Assembly: GCA_017854795.1 (NCBI GenBank)
Contig: JAFMHB010000008.1
Location: 34,308-94,449 of the forward strand
Length of the DNA stretch: 60,142 bases
Source: Candidatus Nanopelagicales bacterium
Lineage (GTDB): Bacteria; Actinomycetota; Actinomycetes; S36-B12
Reading direction: 5' to 3'
Shown here: positions 44,662 through 54,890 of the stretch, one piece after another
Layout: every line of letters begins with the position of its first letter
Numbering within the stretch: the stretch's first letter is position 1
The notes under the pieces: generated by a model
The model's database searches: none
What the model was told of the DNA's origin: nothing
Seen by the model: the letters and a program-made list of their open reading frames with translations, nothing else
Made by a program: the position numbers and the translations under genes

Positions 44662-46149
44662 TCAACTCATAATGTGAGAAACGGCGGGATCAAACTCGCG
44701 GACACTGGCCCGTGAGGCAATCCAAGTCCACCCTGGTGCGCGTGCTGGCGCGGTCACTGAAACAAGTGGTAAACCAGCCAGCAGGGCATTGTCAAAATTG
44801 TCATCAACATGAATCACATTGTCGTAGCCGAAGTGTTCCAACATTGACGTGACCGCTGATGCCCGGTAGCCCGATCCGCAGTACACGTAAACGTCCCTAT
44901 CACGAGGAATTTCCTCGAGCCGATCCATGACTTCATAGAAAGGAATGAATACCGAGCCCTCCACGTGAGCCGCTTCCCACTCCAAGATCTGGCGGGTGTC
45001 GATAACCAGCGCATCAGGATTTTCGGCCCATTGGTTTTTCATAGTGCCGAAATCAACGCGCCTAGTGACTGCGGGTAGTTCACCGTCTTCCAACCAAAAT
45101 GTTGGGTCACCCACAGCTTGGGCTTTCGGGGTTGTAATTCCCACCCGCACGAGTTCGCGCATCGCGGCTTCAACCTGTTCTGTGGTTGCACCTACCAATG
45201 TCACCGGCGTTCCCCAGGGCATCATCCAGGCCAGATAATTGATAAACGCGCCATCAAGATCAAAGTTGAGGGCTCCGGGAATGTGTCCTTGACTGAAAAC
45301 TTCACGCGAGCGTAAATCAACGATCCATTCGCCGCGGGCAATGGCCTCGCGCAAACTTTCAGGGTTGGCTAGTTTCGGGAGTTCTAGATTGACATCGGCG
45401 GGGCCTGCGGCATTTGCCGGTCCCATGTGTGCGTAGTAGGCCGGGAATACATCCAGCCCGTTGAGTACTTCGTTGACAAAATCATTTTCGTCGTGGGTCA
45501 GCGCTGGGTTGCCCAACTTTTCCTTACTGATTGTGGACTCGTACCCGCCGGCCGCTTGGGTTGCCGAACAAAATGAACCAAATCCATGGGTGGGAAACAC
45601 GCCTGTCTCACCGGCCAAATCTGCGGCAAGGCGCCGGACTGACTTCCATTGATCATGGGCTTGCTTCTGGGTGAGTTCAGCGGATACAAGATCGGGACGA
45701 CCAACACTTCCGAAGAGCATTGAACCACCGGTGAAGACTGCCCCGGGGTGTCCATCTTTTGACGCTGCAAATGCAATGTGGTGCGGAGTGTGACCAGGGG
45801 TATGAATAACGTCAACGTCGAAAACCCCGACCGTGAATGAATCACCGTCACCAACGGCCTGCACGAATGGCTCACCAAGGTAGGCAAGATCAACGTCACC
45901 GGGAACTACATAGGTGGCACCGTGTCTGCGTGCAAGTTCTAGCCCGCCCGTGACGTAGTCATTATGAATGTGAGTCTCAGCTACATGGGAAATTTTCAGT
46001 CCATGTTCGGCGAGCACCTGTTCAATTCGATCAATATCGCGCTGAGGATCAACAACAAGGGCCACAATGCCGTCATGTACGACATAACTGCGGTCTCCAA
46101 GTCCGGTTGAATCAATTACTACTACGTGTGGTGCACTCGTCGATGTCAT
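44662..46149 (-). CDS. Metallo-beta-lactamase-fold protein fused to two rhodanese domains
   Basis: A 495-residue protein: MBL domain (~1-230) with metal motif THIHNDY (H60, H62, D64; the usual fourth position of HxHxDH is Tyr65) and HTPGHTPHH, then rhodanese 1 (~265-350) whose active-site loop has no Cys (TLVGATTEQ), then rhodanese 2 (~370-470) with an active Cys in VYCGSGYRAS. Related proteins act in persulfide oxidation or sulfane-sulfur transfer. It follows the single-domain rhodanese by 51 bases and is probably governed by the operator at 46550. Confidence 0.88.
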   Translation of the reverse strand: MTSTSAPHVVVIDSTGLGDRSYVVHDGIVALVVDPQRDIDRIEQVLAEHGLKISHVAETHIHNDYVTGGLELARRHGATYVVPGDVDLAYLGEPFVQAVGDGDSFTVGVFDVDVIHTPGHTPHHIAFAASKDGHPGAVFTGGSMLFGSVGRPDLVSAELTQKQAHDQWKSVRRLAADLAGETGVFPTHGFGSFCSATQAAGGYESTISKEKLGNPALTHDENDFVNEVLNGLDVFPAYYAHMGPANAAGPADVNLELPKLANPESLREAIARGEWIVDLRSREVFSQGHIPGALNFDLDGAFINYLAWMMPWGTPVTLVGATTEQVEAAMRELVRVGITTPKAQAVGDPTFWLEDGELPAVTRRVDFGTMKNQWAENPDALVIDTRQILEWEAAHVEGSVFIPFYEVMDRLEEIPRDRDVYVYCGSGYRASAVTSMLEHFGYDNVIHVDDNFDNALLAGLPLVSVTAPARAPGWTWIASRASVREFDPAVSHIMS

Positions 46150-46200
46150 TTGTTTTCCTTTGCCGAATTTATTGAGCAGGATTACTTAAGTTTTTGGTGT

Positions 46201-46521
46201 CTACATTTCGATGGGAAAGCCCGCGGCGATCCAAGCCTTTGTCCCACCGTCCACATTCGTTGCCGGGTAACCGTGTCGTGTCAGGTAATCGGTGACTTGC
46301 CCGGATCTGTTTCCTGACTGGCAAATCACCCAGATGTCTTCATTTTTTTCAATTTCGTTCATTCGAACTGGGATAACACTCATGGGAATGTGTATGGCTC
46401 CTGGGACATGACCACTGTCAAATTCATGAAGCTCGCGGACGTCAATCACCCGCTCACCTCGCGAAATGGCGGCTTGCAGTTCCGTGATTCCAGCTGACTT
46501 GACTTCACTCATTTCCCGCAT
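46201..46521 (-). CDS. Single-domain rhodanese sulfurtransferase
   Basis: A 106-residue rhodanese with an active-site Cys67 in VICQSGNRSGQ, flanked by the family motifs RVIDVRELHEFDSGHVPGA and YLTRHGYPATNVDGG. Probably cytosolic, moving sulfane sulfur to thiols. First gene behind a CsoR/CstR-like palindrome; GAAGGGGAA lies upstream of the ATG. Confidence 0.9.
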   Translation of the reverse strand: MREMSEVKSAGITELQAAISRGERVIDVRELHEFDSGHVPGAIHIPMSVIPVRMNEIEKNEDIWVICQSGNRSGQVTDYLTRHGYPATNVDGGTKAWIAAGFPIEM

Positions 46522-46547
46522 TTCCCCTTCACTTGTTCGTAAGCGAA

Positions 46548-46577
46548 ACTATACCCCCTGGGGTATAGGCATGTCTA
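46548..46577 (-). promoter_or_regulatory. Promoter of the rhodanese operon
   Basis: On the reverse strand TAGACA (46577-46572) and TATAGT (46553-46548) are 18 bases apart, giving a start near 46541 and a ~20-base leader before the rhodanese ATG. The spacer and -10 coincide with the operator palindrome. Confidence 0.55.
46550..46567. promoter_or_regulatory. CsoR/CstR-family operator-like palindrome
   Basis: TATACCCC-CT-GGGGTATA, two perfect 8-base arms around two bases. This is the form bound by CsoR-family repressors, of which the CstR subgroup senses persulfide and commonly controls rhodanese and MBL-rhodanese genes. It overlaps the -10 and spacer of the rhodanese promoter, so binding should block transcription. 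No CsoR-family gene is in the window. Confidence 0.72.
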
Positions 46578-46612
46578 GTCGGCTTGCCCAAGAAGGCTCA
46601 CCCAAAATTAGA

Positions 46613-47425
46613 TTACTCAAAGTCAACGGTCAGCGGGGCGTGATCACTCCAGCGCTCGTCATAGGTTGCCGCTTTCCCAACAATCGCGGACTGAGCGAGT
46701 GCTGCAAGCCCTGGCGTTGCGATTTGATAGTCGATGCGCCAGCCACCGTCGGTGTCAAATCCCCTGCCACGCCACGACCACCAGGTGTAAGGACCGGGCC
46801 CCTCACCACCGAGTTCACGGCCTAAGTCGGTCCAAGCGCCAGCAAACCAACCGTCAAGGTGGGCGCGTTCTTCTACAAGGAATCCTGACTTACCTCGGTT
46901 GCCTTTCCAATTCTTAATATCAACTTCTCGATGCCCAATATTGAAATCCCCACACACCAACGCTTCGCGACCGGTGCGCTTGGCCGAGCGGGCCAACGTT
47001 GCTAAACGCTTGTCAACCCCGTTAAGGAATGCAAACTTGGCAATCTGCTTGGGGGTGTCGACCTCACCGGAATGGATGTATGTGGACACAACGGTGACGG
47101 GACCAACCGTGGAATCAAAGTCACATTCAATCCAGCGCCCTTGACCGTCTATATCAGCCACCTTGACATCAATGCGTACAGCGCTGGGAGCCACTCGGGA
47201 CAGTAGAGCAACCCCGGCGCGCCCAAGCTCTGGTGCTGGAGCGTGATTCACCTTCCAGTCCGAAAGCACGGATGAATCAAGCACCTCCATTAATTGGTCG
47301 GTCGTCGCCCGCACTTCCTGCAAACAAATGACATCCGCGCCGCTTTGCGCCAGCCACTCCAGCCCGCCTCGTCGGGCCGTCGCCCGAATCCCGTTGACAT
47401 TGGCCGTCACGACTCGAAGGCTCAC
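46613..47425 (-). CDS. xthA: Exodeoxyribonuclease III / AP endonuclease
   Basis: A 270-residue exonuclease-endonuclease-phosphatase enzyme: TANVNGIRA at the start, metal-binding Glu in LQEVRA, CGDFNIGH, DTDGGWRIDYQ, and terminal WSDHAPLTVDF with the catalytic Asp-His. Repairs abasic sites. Translationally coupled to the upstream FrnE-like gene by a 4-base overlap. Confidence 0.94.
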   Translation of the reverse strand: MSLRVVTANVNGIRATARRGGLEWLAQSGADVICLQEVRATTDQLMEVLDSSVLSDWKVNHAPAPELGRAGVALLSRVAPSAVRIDVKVADIDGQGRWIECDFDSTVGPVTVVSTYIHSGEVDTPKQIAKFAFLNGVDKRLATLARSAKRTGREALVCGDFNIGHREVDIKNWKGNRGKSGFLVEERAHLDGWFAGAWTDLGRELGGEGPGPYTWWSWRGRGFDTDGGWRIDYQIATPGLAALAQSAIVGKAATYDERWSDHAPLTVDFE

Positions 47426-48066
47426 AGCTCGCTCGCTTGTCTCATGGCTTGAATGAGTACCTCCGGTGGCTGTGCTCCCGAAAGCCCTACCCGCTCGTTG
47501 AACATAAAGAATGGGACACCTGTTGCACCAATTTCCCGCGCACTCTTTTCATCGGCTCGCACGATGTCAAGAAAAGCATCGCCGCCCAACACTCTGTGAA
47601 CCAGCTTCTCATCCATCCCTGTTTCTACCGCCAACTGAGTCAACACTGCAGGGTCGCTCACACACATGCCATCACGCAAAGCGCCCATTGCAAACCGAGT
47701 CGCTATTAACCCGCCAAGAATCAGATCTTGATCGGATGCAGCTTGAATGAGTCGATGCGCATTTAGAGTGGAGGTAGGCAATTGATCACGCAGGTTAAAT
47801 TCGAGTCCAAGATCCGCTGCTCGTCCGGTCATCGAATCAACCATTAAATTAACGTCTACATCACTCATGCGGTACTTCACCGCCAGCGCTTCAACCATGC
47901 TCGTCGAACAGTCAACGACCGCGTTGGGGTCCAGTTCAAAAGCACGCCAATAAATATCGGCCTCGATGCCGGACTGTTCGATCCCACGTTCAAGATTAGC
48001 TTTACCGATCATGCACCACGGGCACACAACGTCTGACCAGATATCAACACGTAGCTTTTCAGCCAT
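47422..48066 (-). CDS. DsbA-family oxidoreductase, FrnE-like
   Basis: About 214 residues, cytosolic DsbA-like fold: the CPWC active site (SDVVCPWCMIGKANLE) near residue 15, FELDPN, and GVPFFMFN close to the C terminus with the cis-Pro. FrnE proteins act in disulfide exchange and oxidative stress tolerance. I set the start at ATG 48066 (GAGG just upstream); the longer frame to 48252 is not family-like. Divergent from the MDR oxidoreductase across 116 bp. Confidence 0.88.
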   Translation of the reverse strand: MAEKLRVDIWSDVVCPWCMIGKANLERGIEQSGIEADIYWRAFELDPNAVVDCSTSMVEALAVKYRMSDVDVNLMVDSMTGRAADLGLEFNLRDQLPTSTLNAHRLIQAASDQDLILGGLIATRFAMGALRDGMCVSDPAVLTQLAVETGMDEKLVHRVLGGDAFLDIVRADEKSAREIGATGVPFFMFNERVGLSGAQPPEVLIQAMRQASEL

Positions 48067-48182
48067 TCCCTCAGACTTTCGCTCGATTATTGCTAGCGAT
48101 GCAAGGCTAGTGCTCCACTTCAACGCGCGCACAAGCAGCAATTCGTTCACAAAATGACAGCCCATGCGGTTTACTTGCGTCC

Positions 48183-49202
48183 ATGACCTCATTTCGCGCC
48201 GTCCGTCTTGCCCAACGCCCAACCGGAGTCCCCAACTCTGACACATGGGCAATCGATTCAGAGGAACTGCCAGCCCTCACACCGGGTGAATTCAGCGTTC
48301 GCGTGGAATACATTTCACTCGACCCTGCGATGCGCGGCTGGCTCGACGACCGACCCTCTTACCTTCCCCCGGTGGAAATCGGCGCAATCATGCGGGCCGG
48401 CTCAGTGGGCACTGTCACAGAATCACTTAACCCCAGGTTTCCTGTCGGTGCACAAGTTGTGGGTACATTTGGCGCTACCGAAATGGCGATTTCTGATGGC
48501 TCCGGTGTCAATGTTGTTAGTTCAGAGTTGGCCCCGCTCTCGTATTTCCTCGGCGCATTGGGCATGACCGGCATGACCGCCTACTTTGGATTCTTTGAAC
48601 TTGGCAAGCCGCGTGCAGGCGACGTTGTGGTTGTCTCTGCTGCAGCAGGAGCCGTAGGAAGCATCGTTGGCCAAATTGCAAAGCTCAATGGCTGCACGGT
48701 GATCGGTATTGCCGGTGGCAAAGAAAAGTGTGACTACGTCACGAACACACTCGGATTTGACTACTGCATCGATTACAAGCAGGACACCAGTATGCGCAAA
48801 CTTCTCGGGGGGGCACTCAAGGAAGTGGGCGCACAGGGCGTAGACATCTATTTTGACAATGTTGGTGGGGAAATCCTCAACGCCAACTTGGCTTATCTGT
48901 CCTTTGGCGCTCGAGTAGTTATCTGCGGTGCGATCTCCCAATACAACGCCACCGACATAACCCCTGGTCCCAGTAATTACATGAACCTGCTGGTCAAGCG
49001 AGGCACCATGACCGGTTTTCTGGTCTTTGATTACGCATCACAATTCGGTGTCGCTCAGCGTCGCATGGGTAAGTGGATTTCCCAAGGAAAAATTACCGCA
49101 CCCGAAACAATCGTCGAGGGCAGCATTGAGGAGTTCCCAGCTACCCTGAATCGCCTCTTCGCGGGTGAGAATCTTGGGAAGTTGATTCTCAAAGTTTCAT
49201 AG
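48183..49202 (+). CDS. NADP-dependent medium-chain oxidoreductase (zinc-free MDR)
   Basis: A 339-residue leukotriene-B4-dehydrogenase/curcumin-reductase-like enzyme. The early LDPAMRGWLDDRPSYLPPVEIG motif and the cofactor loop AAAGAVGSIVGQIAKLNGCTVIGIAGG mark the family; there are no structural or catalytic zinc cysteines in the usual places. Probably reduces activated C=C bonds of enones. The 77-bp gap to argG has no terminator I can see. Confidence 0.88.
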   Translation: MTSFRAVRLAQRPTGVPNSDTWAIDSEELPALTPGEFSVRVEYISLDPAMRGWLDDRPSYLPPVEIGAIMRAGSVGTVTESLNPRFPVGAQVVGTFGATEMAISDGSGVNVVSSELAPLSYFLGALGMTGMTAYFGFFELGKPRAGDVVVVSAAAGAVGSIVGQIAKLNGCTVIGIAGGKEKCDYVTNTLGFDYCIDYKQDTSMRKLLGGALKEVGAQGVDIYFDNVGGEILNANLAYLSFGARVVICGAISQYNATDITPGPSNYMNLLVKRGTMTGFLVFDYASQFGVAQRRMGKWISQGKITAPETIVEGSIEEFPATLNRLFAGENLGKLILKVS

Positions 49203-49222
49203 ATAATTTCGATTCGGATTGA

Positions 49223-50701
<1,479 letters not shown>

Positions 50702-50793
50702 ACCCTTGCCCACAGGTTGATTTACCAGCGATTGGGGCGTATCTGCTCGGTGAATTTATTTCATTTAGCAGGTGATCGCTATATGCTTTCTCA

Positions 50794-52200
50794 ATGGATG
50801 GTGGCACCATTTCCGAGAACTCAACACGACAGTGGCGTGATGCCAAGCGCTACCTGTGGTTGGTTGCAATCACAATGCCGGCATTGCTTTTTATTGCCAT
50901 CGGAATGTATTCCTTAACAAACTGGTCCGCGTGGTTTTGGATTGGACCCATCTTCATTCTCGGAATAGTGCCCATCATTGATTTAGTTACTGGGCGTGAC
51001 ATGCGCAATCCCCCAGCTGAGCTCATTGCACAACTAGAAGCAGACCGTTACTACCGAATCCTGACCTACGCTTACCTTCCATTGCAGTACGCGGGATTCG
51101 CAGCCAGTTTCTACGTGATCGCTAACTGGAATTTGTCGACAATCACCAAAGTTGGTTTTGCCATTTCAATTGGAATGATCGGTGGAATCGGAATCAATAC
51201 GGCCCACGAATTGGGTCACAAAAAAGAAAAATACGAACGCTGGCTGTCAAAGATTGCATTAGCCCAAAGTTTTTATGGTCACTTCTTCACCGAACACAAT
51301 CGTGGTCACCATGTCCGGGTCGCAACACCCGAAGATCCCGCCAGCAGCCGGATGGGTGAAAACTTCTACCGATACTGGCCTCGTACAGTTCTGGGATCAC
51401 TCAAAAGTTCCTGGACTCTTGAAAAGAATCGAATTGCCAGGCGCAATAAGCACCCGTTCCGGATCGGCAATGACAATATCAATGCCTGGCTCATGTCCGT
51501 TGCTTTATGGTTGGCAATGTTGCTGTGGCTGGGAATTGAGATTCTCCCCTATCTCCTCATTCAAATGTTTATTGCGATAACACTTCTCGAGGCCGTTAAC
51601 TACCTCGAACATTACGGAATGCTTCGGCAGAAAGTACAGTCGGGCGACCGTGAGCGCTACGAGCGCGTTAACCCCAGCCACAGCTGGAATTCAGACAACA
51701 TTGCCACCAATGTTTTGCTTTATCACCTACAACGTCACAGTGACCACCACGCCCAGCCAACCAGACGCTACCAAGCACTCCTCTCCTATCAAGAAAGCCC
51801 CGTTCTACCAACGGGTTATGCCGGTATGATTCTGCTCGCGTTAATGCCGCCGGCGTGGGCGCGAGTGATGGATGCTCGCGTGCTCAACCACTTCGATGGT
51901 GACATATCGCGCGCCAACCTGCAGCCCTCGAAGCGAAATAAACTTTTGGCCAAGTACTCGAGTGATACAGGGACTCCCCAGACTTTCGGTAATGAACGTA
52001 CAACCACAACAGTTAATTCATGGAAGTCTGCTCAGTGCCCTGGTTGTCAATACACCTATCGGGTGGAGATCGGTCATGTGCGCGAGGGATTCACGGCTGG
52101 CACACCCTTTTGTGAAATCCCTGATTCATGGAACTGCCCAGACTGCGGCGTGTGTCAGAAAAGTGACTTCAGAGAGTTGCAGCAGGAAAAAGCCAGTTAA
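50794..52200 (+). CDS. alkB: Alkane 1-monooxygenase AlkB fused to rubredoxin
   Basis: Membrane di-iron enzyme hydroxylating terminal carbons of alkanes. About six helices; histidine boxes HELGH (138-142), HNRGHH (168-173), HYG at 273 and RHSDHH (315, 318, 319). After a linker (~385-412) the C-terminal rubredoxin has iron ligands C415, C418, C448 and C451 (CPGC and CPDC). Such fusions are known in Actinobacteria, where the rubredoxin passes electrons directly. No Shine-Dalgarno sequence; TATATG lies 9 bases before the ATG, suggesting a leaderless mRNA. Stop codon shared with the convergent gene by 4 bases. Confidence 0.96.
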   Translation: MDGGTISENSTRQWRDAKRYLWLVAITMPALLFIAIGMYSLTNWSAWFWIGPIFILGIVPIIDLVTGRDMRNPPAELIAQLEADRYYRILTYAYLPLQYAGFAASFYVIANWNLSTITKVGFAISIGMIGGIGINTAHELGHKKEKYERWLSKIALAQSFYGHFFTEHNRGHHVRVATPEDPASSRMGENFYRYWPRTVLGSLKSSWTLEKNRIARRNKHPFRIGNDNINAWLMSVALWLAMLLWLGIEILPYLLIQMFIAITLLEAVNYLEHYGMLRQKVQSGDRERYERVNPSHSWNSDNIATNVLLYHLQRHSDHHAQPTRRYQALLSYQESPVLPTGYAGMILLALMPPAWARVMDARVLNHFDGDISRANLQPSKRNKLLAKYSSDTGTPQTFGNERTTTTVNSWKSAQCPGCQYTYRVEIGHVREGFTAGTPFCEIPDSWNCPDCGVCQKSDFRELQQEKAS

Positions 52201-53255
52201 GTGGTTACGTGACGTCCACGCTTGCGGTCCCAACCGAATTTGGCGGCAGCGAGCGCACCAACAAGTAGTTGAGGCAAGAACCAGCCCAATCGCCACAGTA
52301 GGTCCGCTGCAACCGCTGTTGAACTGTCCACACCAAATGCAATCAACAATCCAATCAGTGCTGCGTCAACAGTCCCCAGTCCACCAGGTGTGATGGGGAA
52401 CGCGGTCAAGACCAACGCAATTGAGAACGCTGCGAATAGCTCGATCAATGAGAGTTGAGCGCGAGTTACACCCAGACCCTCCAGAGCGGCCCAAAGAACC
52501 AACATTGGCGCCATCTGTGCCGCAACATTCGAGATCGCCAAAGATTTCCAACGTGTTTTGATTAAGTCCGCTGCCTGATCATGAAACTGAATCAGAATAC
52601 TGCTCAGATCGGGTGCCTTCTTCTTGATTTTTTTCATGACCGCATTTAGTGGTTTTTGAGCCCATCCACCAATTTTTCGGGCAGCGCTTTCACTTCGAAG
52701 CACCGCAATGATCACAATCAGGGAAACAATTACGGCCGTCAAACCGATCAAGGCGGTTGTCATAAACCCACCCGTTGATCGCCCTTCAAGCACCAGCAGG
52801 GTCACCGCAATTGATGGCGCACCTAGGGTGAATAGATATGTGAAGACGGCATCTGCTGAAACCGCAGCTGCAGCTTTCGCCTGAGGGACACCATATTTGG
52901 CCAGAACCGCATACTGAGTTGCCACGGCTACCGCTCCCCCTCCGGGCACGATATTGCTCAGGGTGAATCCGGCCTGTCGACTTAACGACGCGTGCAGATA
53001 GCTAAGTGTTCGAATTGCTGCGATAGCCGTCAGAGGGTAGATCGCAATGTTGATCACGGACGCGACCCCAATTAATGCCTTCCACAGCGGGTCGATTGCA
53101 CCGAGTTCGGTGAATGCCTTTCGGTATTCCCCCGCGTTCTGACCGATAAACCAAAAAAGCAGCGCCATGACGACCAGCCCCAGCACAATGCTAAAAATGA
53201 GTCCTTTACGGCTTTTGCCCGAAGGCGGCTTTATGGAAACTGAAGGCTCACTCAC
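52197..53255 (-). CDS. Flippase-like integral membrane protein (LPG-synthase TM domain, UPF0104)
   Basis: A 352-residue protein with about eight membrane helices. It carries family segments SNIVPGGGAVAVATQYAVL and FPITPGGLGTVDAALIG, and no catalytic LPG-synthase domain. Members are thought to flip or move lipid-linked molecules; some lie beside glycosyltransferases, none here. Overlaps alkB by 4 bases; 62 bp from the divergent gpx. Confidence 0.85.
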   Translation of the reverse strand: MSEPSVSIKPPSGKSRKGLIFSIVLGLVVMALLFWFIGQNAGEYRKAFTELGAIDPLWKALIGVASVINIAIYPLTAIAAIRTLSYLHASLSRQAGFTLSNIVPGGGAVAVATQYAVLAKYGVPQAKAAAAVSADAVFTYLFTLGAPSIAVTLLVLEGRSTGGFMTTALIGLTAVIVSLIVIIAVLRSESAARKIGGWAQKPLNAVMKKIKKKAPDLSSILIQFHDQAADLIKTRWKSLAISNVAAQMAPMLVLWAALEGLGVTRAQLSLIELFAAFSIALVLTAFPITPGGLGTVDAALIGLLIAFGVDSSTAVAADLLWRLGWFLPQLLVGALAAAKFGWDRKRGRHVTT

Positions 53256-53317
53256 ATTCTCAGCCTATCCGCTGGGCAGCCTGGTCAACACTGCCTTGAG
53301 TAGGACAGAATGACGGC

Positions 53318-53815
53318 ATGAGTAATCCGAATTCGCTATACGACTTAAGTTTCACCGACAATAAAGGCAATGAAGTAAGTCTCGACGCATACCGCGGTAA
53401 GCCAGTTTTAATCGTTAATACTGCCAGTAAGTGCGGCTTCACCCCGCAATACGACGGTCTCCAAAAACTCTATGAAGAATTGGGGAGTGAGGGACTCGTT
53501 GTCCTTGGCTTTCCGTGCGACCAATTCGCGCACCAAGAACCGGGTGATGACACCGCGATTGAAGAATTTTGCTCCATCAATTACGGAGTAAACTTCCCTC
53601 TCTCCACCAAGGTGGATGTCAATGGATCTAAAGCACATCCCGTCTTTAAATTCCTCAAGAGCAACGCCGGTGGAATGCTGGGTTCTGCTATCAAGTGGAA
53701 CTTCACCAAATTCCTTGTTAGCCCCGATGGCACAACCGTGCAGCGATTTGCTCCAACGACAAAACCCCAAGACCTCAAGCCTGAGGTTGAAAAACTACTA
53801 ATTGAGAAAGCGTAG
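53318..53815 (+). CDS. Glutathione-peroxidase-family thiol peroxidase
   Basis: A 165-residue protein with the peroxidatic Cys39 in NTASKCGFTPQY (Cys, not selenocysteine), FPCDQFAHQEP and the WNFTKFLV motif completing the Cys-Gln-Trp-Asn set. Actinobacteria lack glutathione, so thioredoxin or mycothiol is the likelier reductant (inference). The second Cys of FPCDQF is a candidate resolving residue. Eight bases before the CDGSH gene. Confidence 0.92.
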   Translation: MSNPNSLYDLSFTDNKGNEVSLDAYRGKPVLIVNTASKCGFTPQYDGLQKLYEELGSEGLVVLGFPCDQFAHQEPGDDTAIEEFCSINYGVNFPLSTKVDVNGSKAHPVFKFLKSNAGGMLGSAIKWNFTKFLVSPDGTTVQRFAPTTKPQDLKPEVEKLLIEKA

Positions 53816-53823
53816 GTTCACCA

Positions 53824-54015
53824 ATGAGTGATCGCGTAACAATAACCCCACTCAAAGATGGACCGGATCAAATTACCGGTCCAGTAACAGTCCTCGACGA
53901 AGACGGAAACATTCTCAAAGAGACAGAGTCTGCTTTCCTCTGCCGTTGCGGACATAGCGCTAATAAGCCGTTCTGCGATGGTGCACACAAGCGCGAAGGC
54001 TGGACGAGCAACTAA
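53824..54015 (+). CDS. CDGSH iron-sulfur domain protein
   Basis: Sixty-three residues. The [2Fe-2S] ligands follow the mitoNEET pattern: C40, C42, C51 and H55 in CRCGHSANKPFCDGAH. A short N-terminal beta region precedes it. The gene starts 8 bases after gpx, so the two are probably one transcript, which suggests a redox-stress role. Confidence 0.92.
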   Translation: MSDRVTITPLKDGPDQITGPVTVLDEDGNILKETESAFLCRCGHSANKPFCDGAHKREGWTSN

Positions 54016-54020
54016 CTCAC

Positions 54021-54049
54021 GTGTTAGGCCCTCTCAGCGGGCCTAACAC
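54021..54049. terminator. Hairpin at the convergent CDGSH/metF ends
   Basis: GTGTTAGGCCC (54021-54031) and GGGCCTAACAC (54039-54049) form an 11-pair stem around TCTCAGC. It lies just after the CDGSH stop and covers the last metF codons, so it could end both transcripts. Only a weak T-run (TCTTTTG) follows on the plus strand. Confidence 0.65.
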
Positions 54050-54890
54050 CGAGTCTTTTGACAACCTCTAAGGTCGACTTGGCAGAGTTGAGCGTGTAAA
54101 AATGCAACCCCTCGGCTCCTGCATCAAGGACTTCTTCACTCACCCGGGTGGCAATTTCGATGCCTAATTCTCGGGTCGAATCGGGATCATTCCGGTACTT
54201 TTCGAACTGCGCCATCATTGAATCAGGGATCTCCCCATTGGCCATATCGAGCATCCGAGTGAATTGCCGATAACTGGTCACCGGCATGATTCCGGGGTAA
54301 ACGGTCAGGGCAGATCCCCGCTCAGCTAATTCGCAGATCAACCGAGAATAAGAATCAGGCTGGAACACAAATTGCGTCACAGCGAATGTTGCGCCCAGTT
54401 GCTCTTTCCTCAGCAGAACTTCGATGCCTTGGTCAAAGCCTGTTGCCGCTGGGTGCAGGTCAGGAAAAGCAGCCACACCGATTTCAAATGACCCGAAGGA
54501 CTGGGCCATCTCGACCAGTTCTTCCGCATGGGTAAAACCCCCAGGTGTGGTGACCCACGGAGCTGCTGGACCTTGGGCAGGATCCCCGCGCAATGCCAAA
54601 ATATTGGTGATTCCCGCCTGCTCAAACTGCTGAAGAATCTCGTGGACTTCTAATTTTGTTGCTCCAACGCACGTCAGGTGAGCGATTGTCCGGTAACCAG
54701 TTTTCTCGTATATGTCACAGGCAATTTTGATTGTTCGCTCTCGTGTACTCCCTCCCGCGCCATAGGTGATCGACACAAAATTGGGACTGATCGAATCGAG
54801 TTCACTTATTGCCGCAAATAGACTCGCTTCCCCTTCAGGGGATTTCGGTGGAAAAAATTCAAATGAGATGGTCGGGTGATCAACGCGCAT
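54024..54890 (-). CDS. metF: 5,10-methylenetetrahydrofolate reductase
   Basis: Reduces methylene-THF to methyl-THF, the substrate of MetH. A 288-residue FAD TIM barrel starting ISFEFFPPKSPEGE, with LTCVGA, ALRGDP and YPGIMPV motifs. The ATG at 54890 lies inside the end of metH (11-base overlap, ATGCGCGTTGA), so translation is coupled; a longer frame from 55004 lies inside metH and is not plausible. The C-terminal codons lie in the hairpin at 54021. Confidence 0.95.
   Translation of the reverse strand: MRVDHPTISFEFFPPKSPEGEASLFAAISELDSISPNFVSITYGAGGSTRERTIKIACDIYEKTGYRTIAHLTCVGATKLEVHEILQQFEQAGITNILALRGDPAQGPAAPWVTTPGGFTHAEELVEMAQSFGSFEIGVAAFPDLHPAATGFDQGIEVLLRKEQLGATFAVTQFVFQPDSYSRLICELAERGSALTVYPGIMPVTSYRQFTRMLDMANGEIPDSMMAQFEKYRNDPDSTRELGIEIATRVSEEVLDAGAEGLHFYTLNSAKSTLEVVKRLGVRPAERA

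Noticed and set aside
48067-48252. N-terminal extension of the FrnE-like protein
   Set aside because: The extension overlaps the divergent MDR gene, is not DsbA-like, and an internal ATG with a GAGG site gives the normal family start.
53318-53815. Possible selenoprotein glutathione peroxidase
   Set aside because: The active-site codon is TGC (Cys39); no in-frame TGA.
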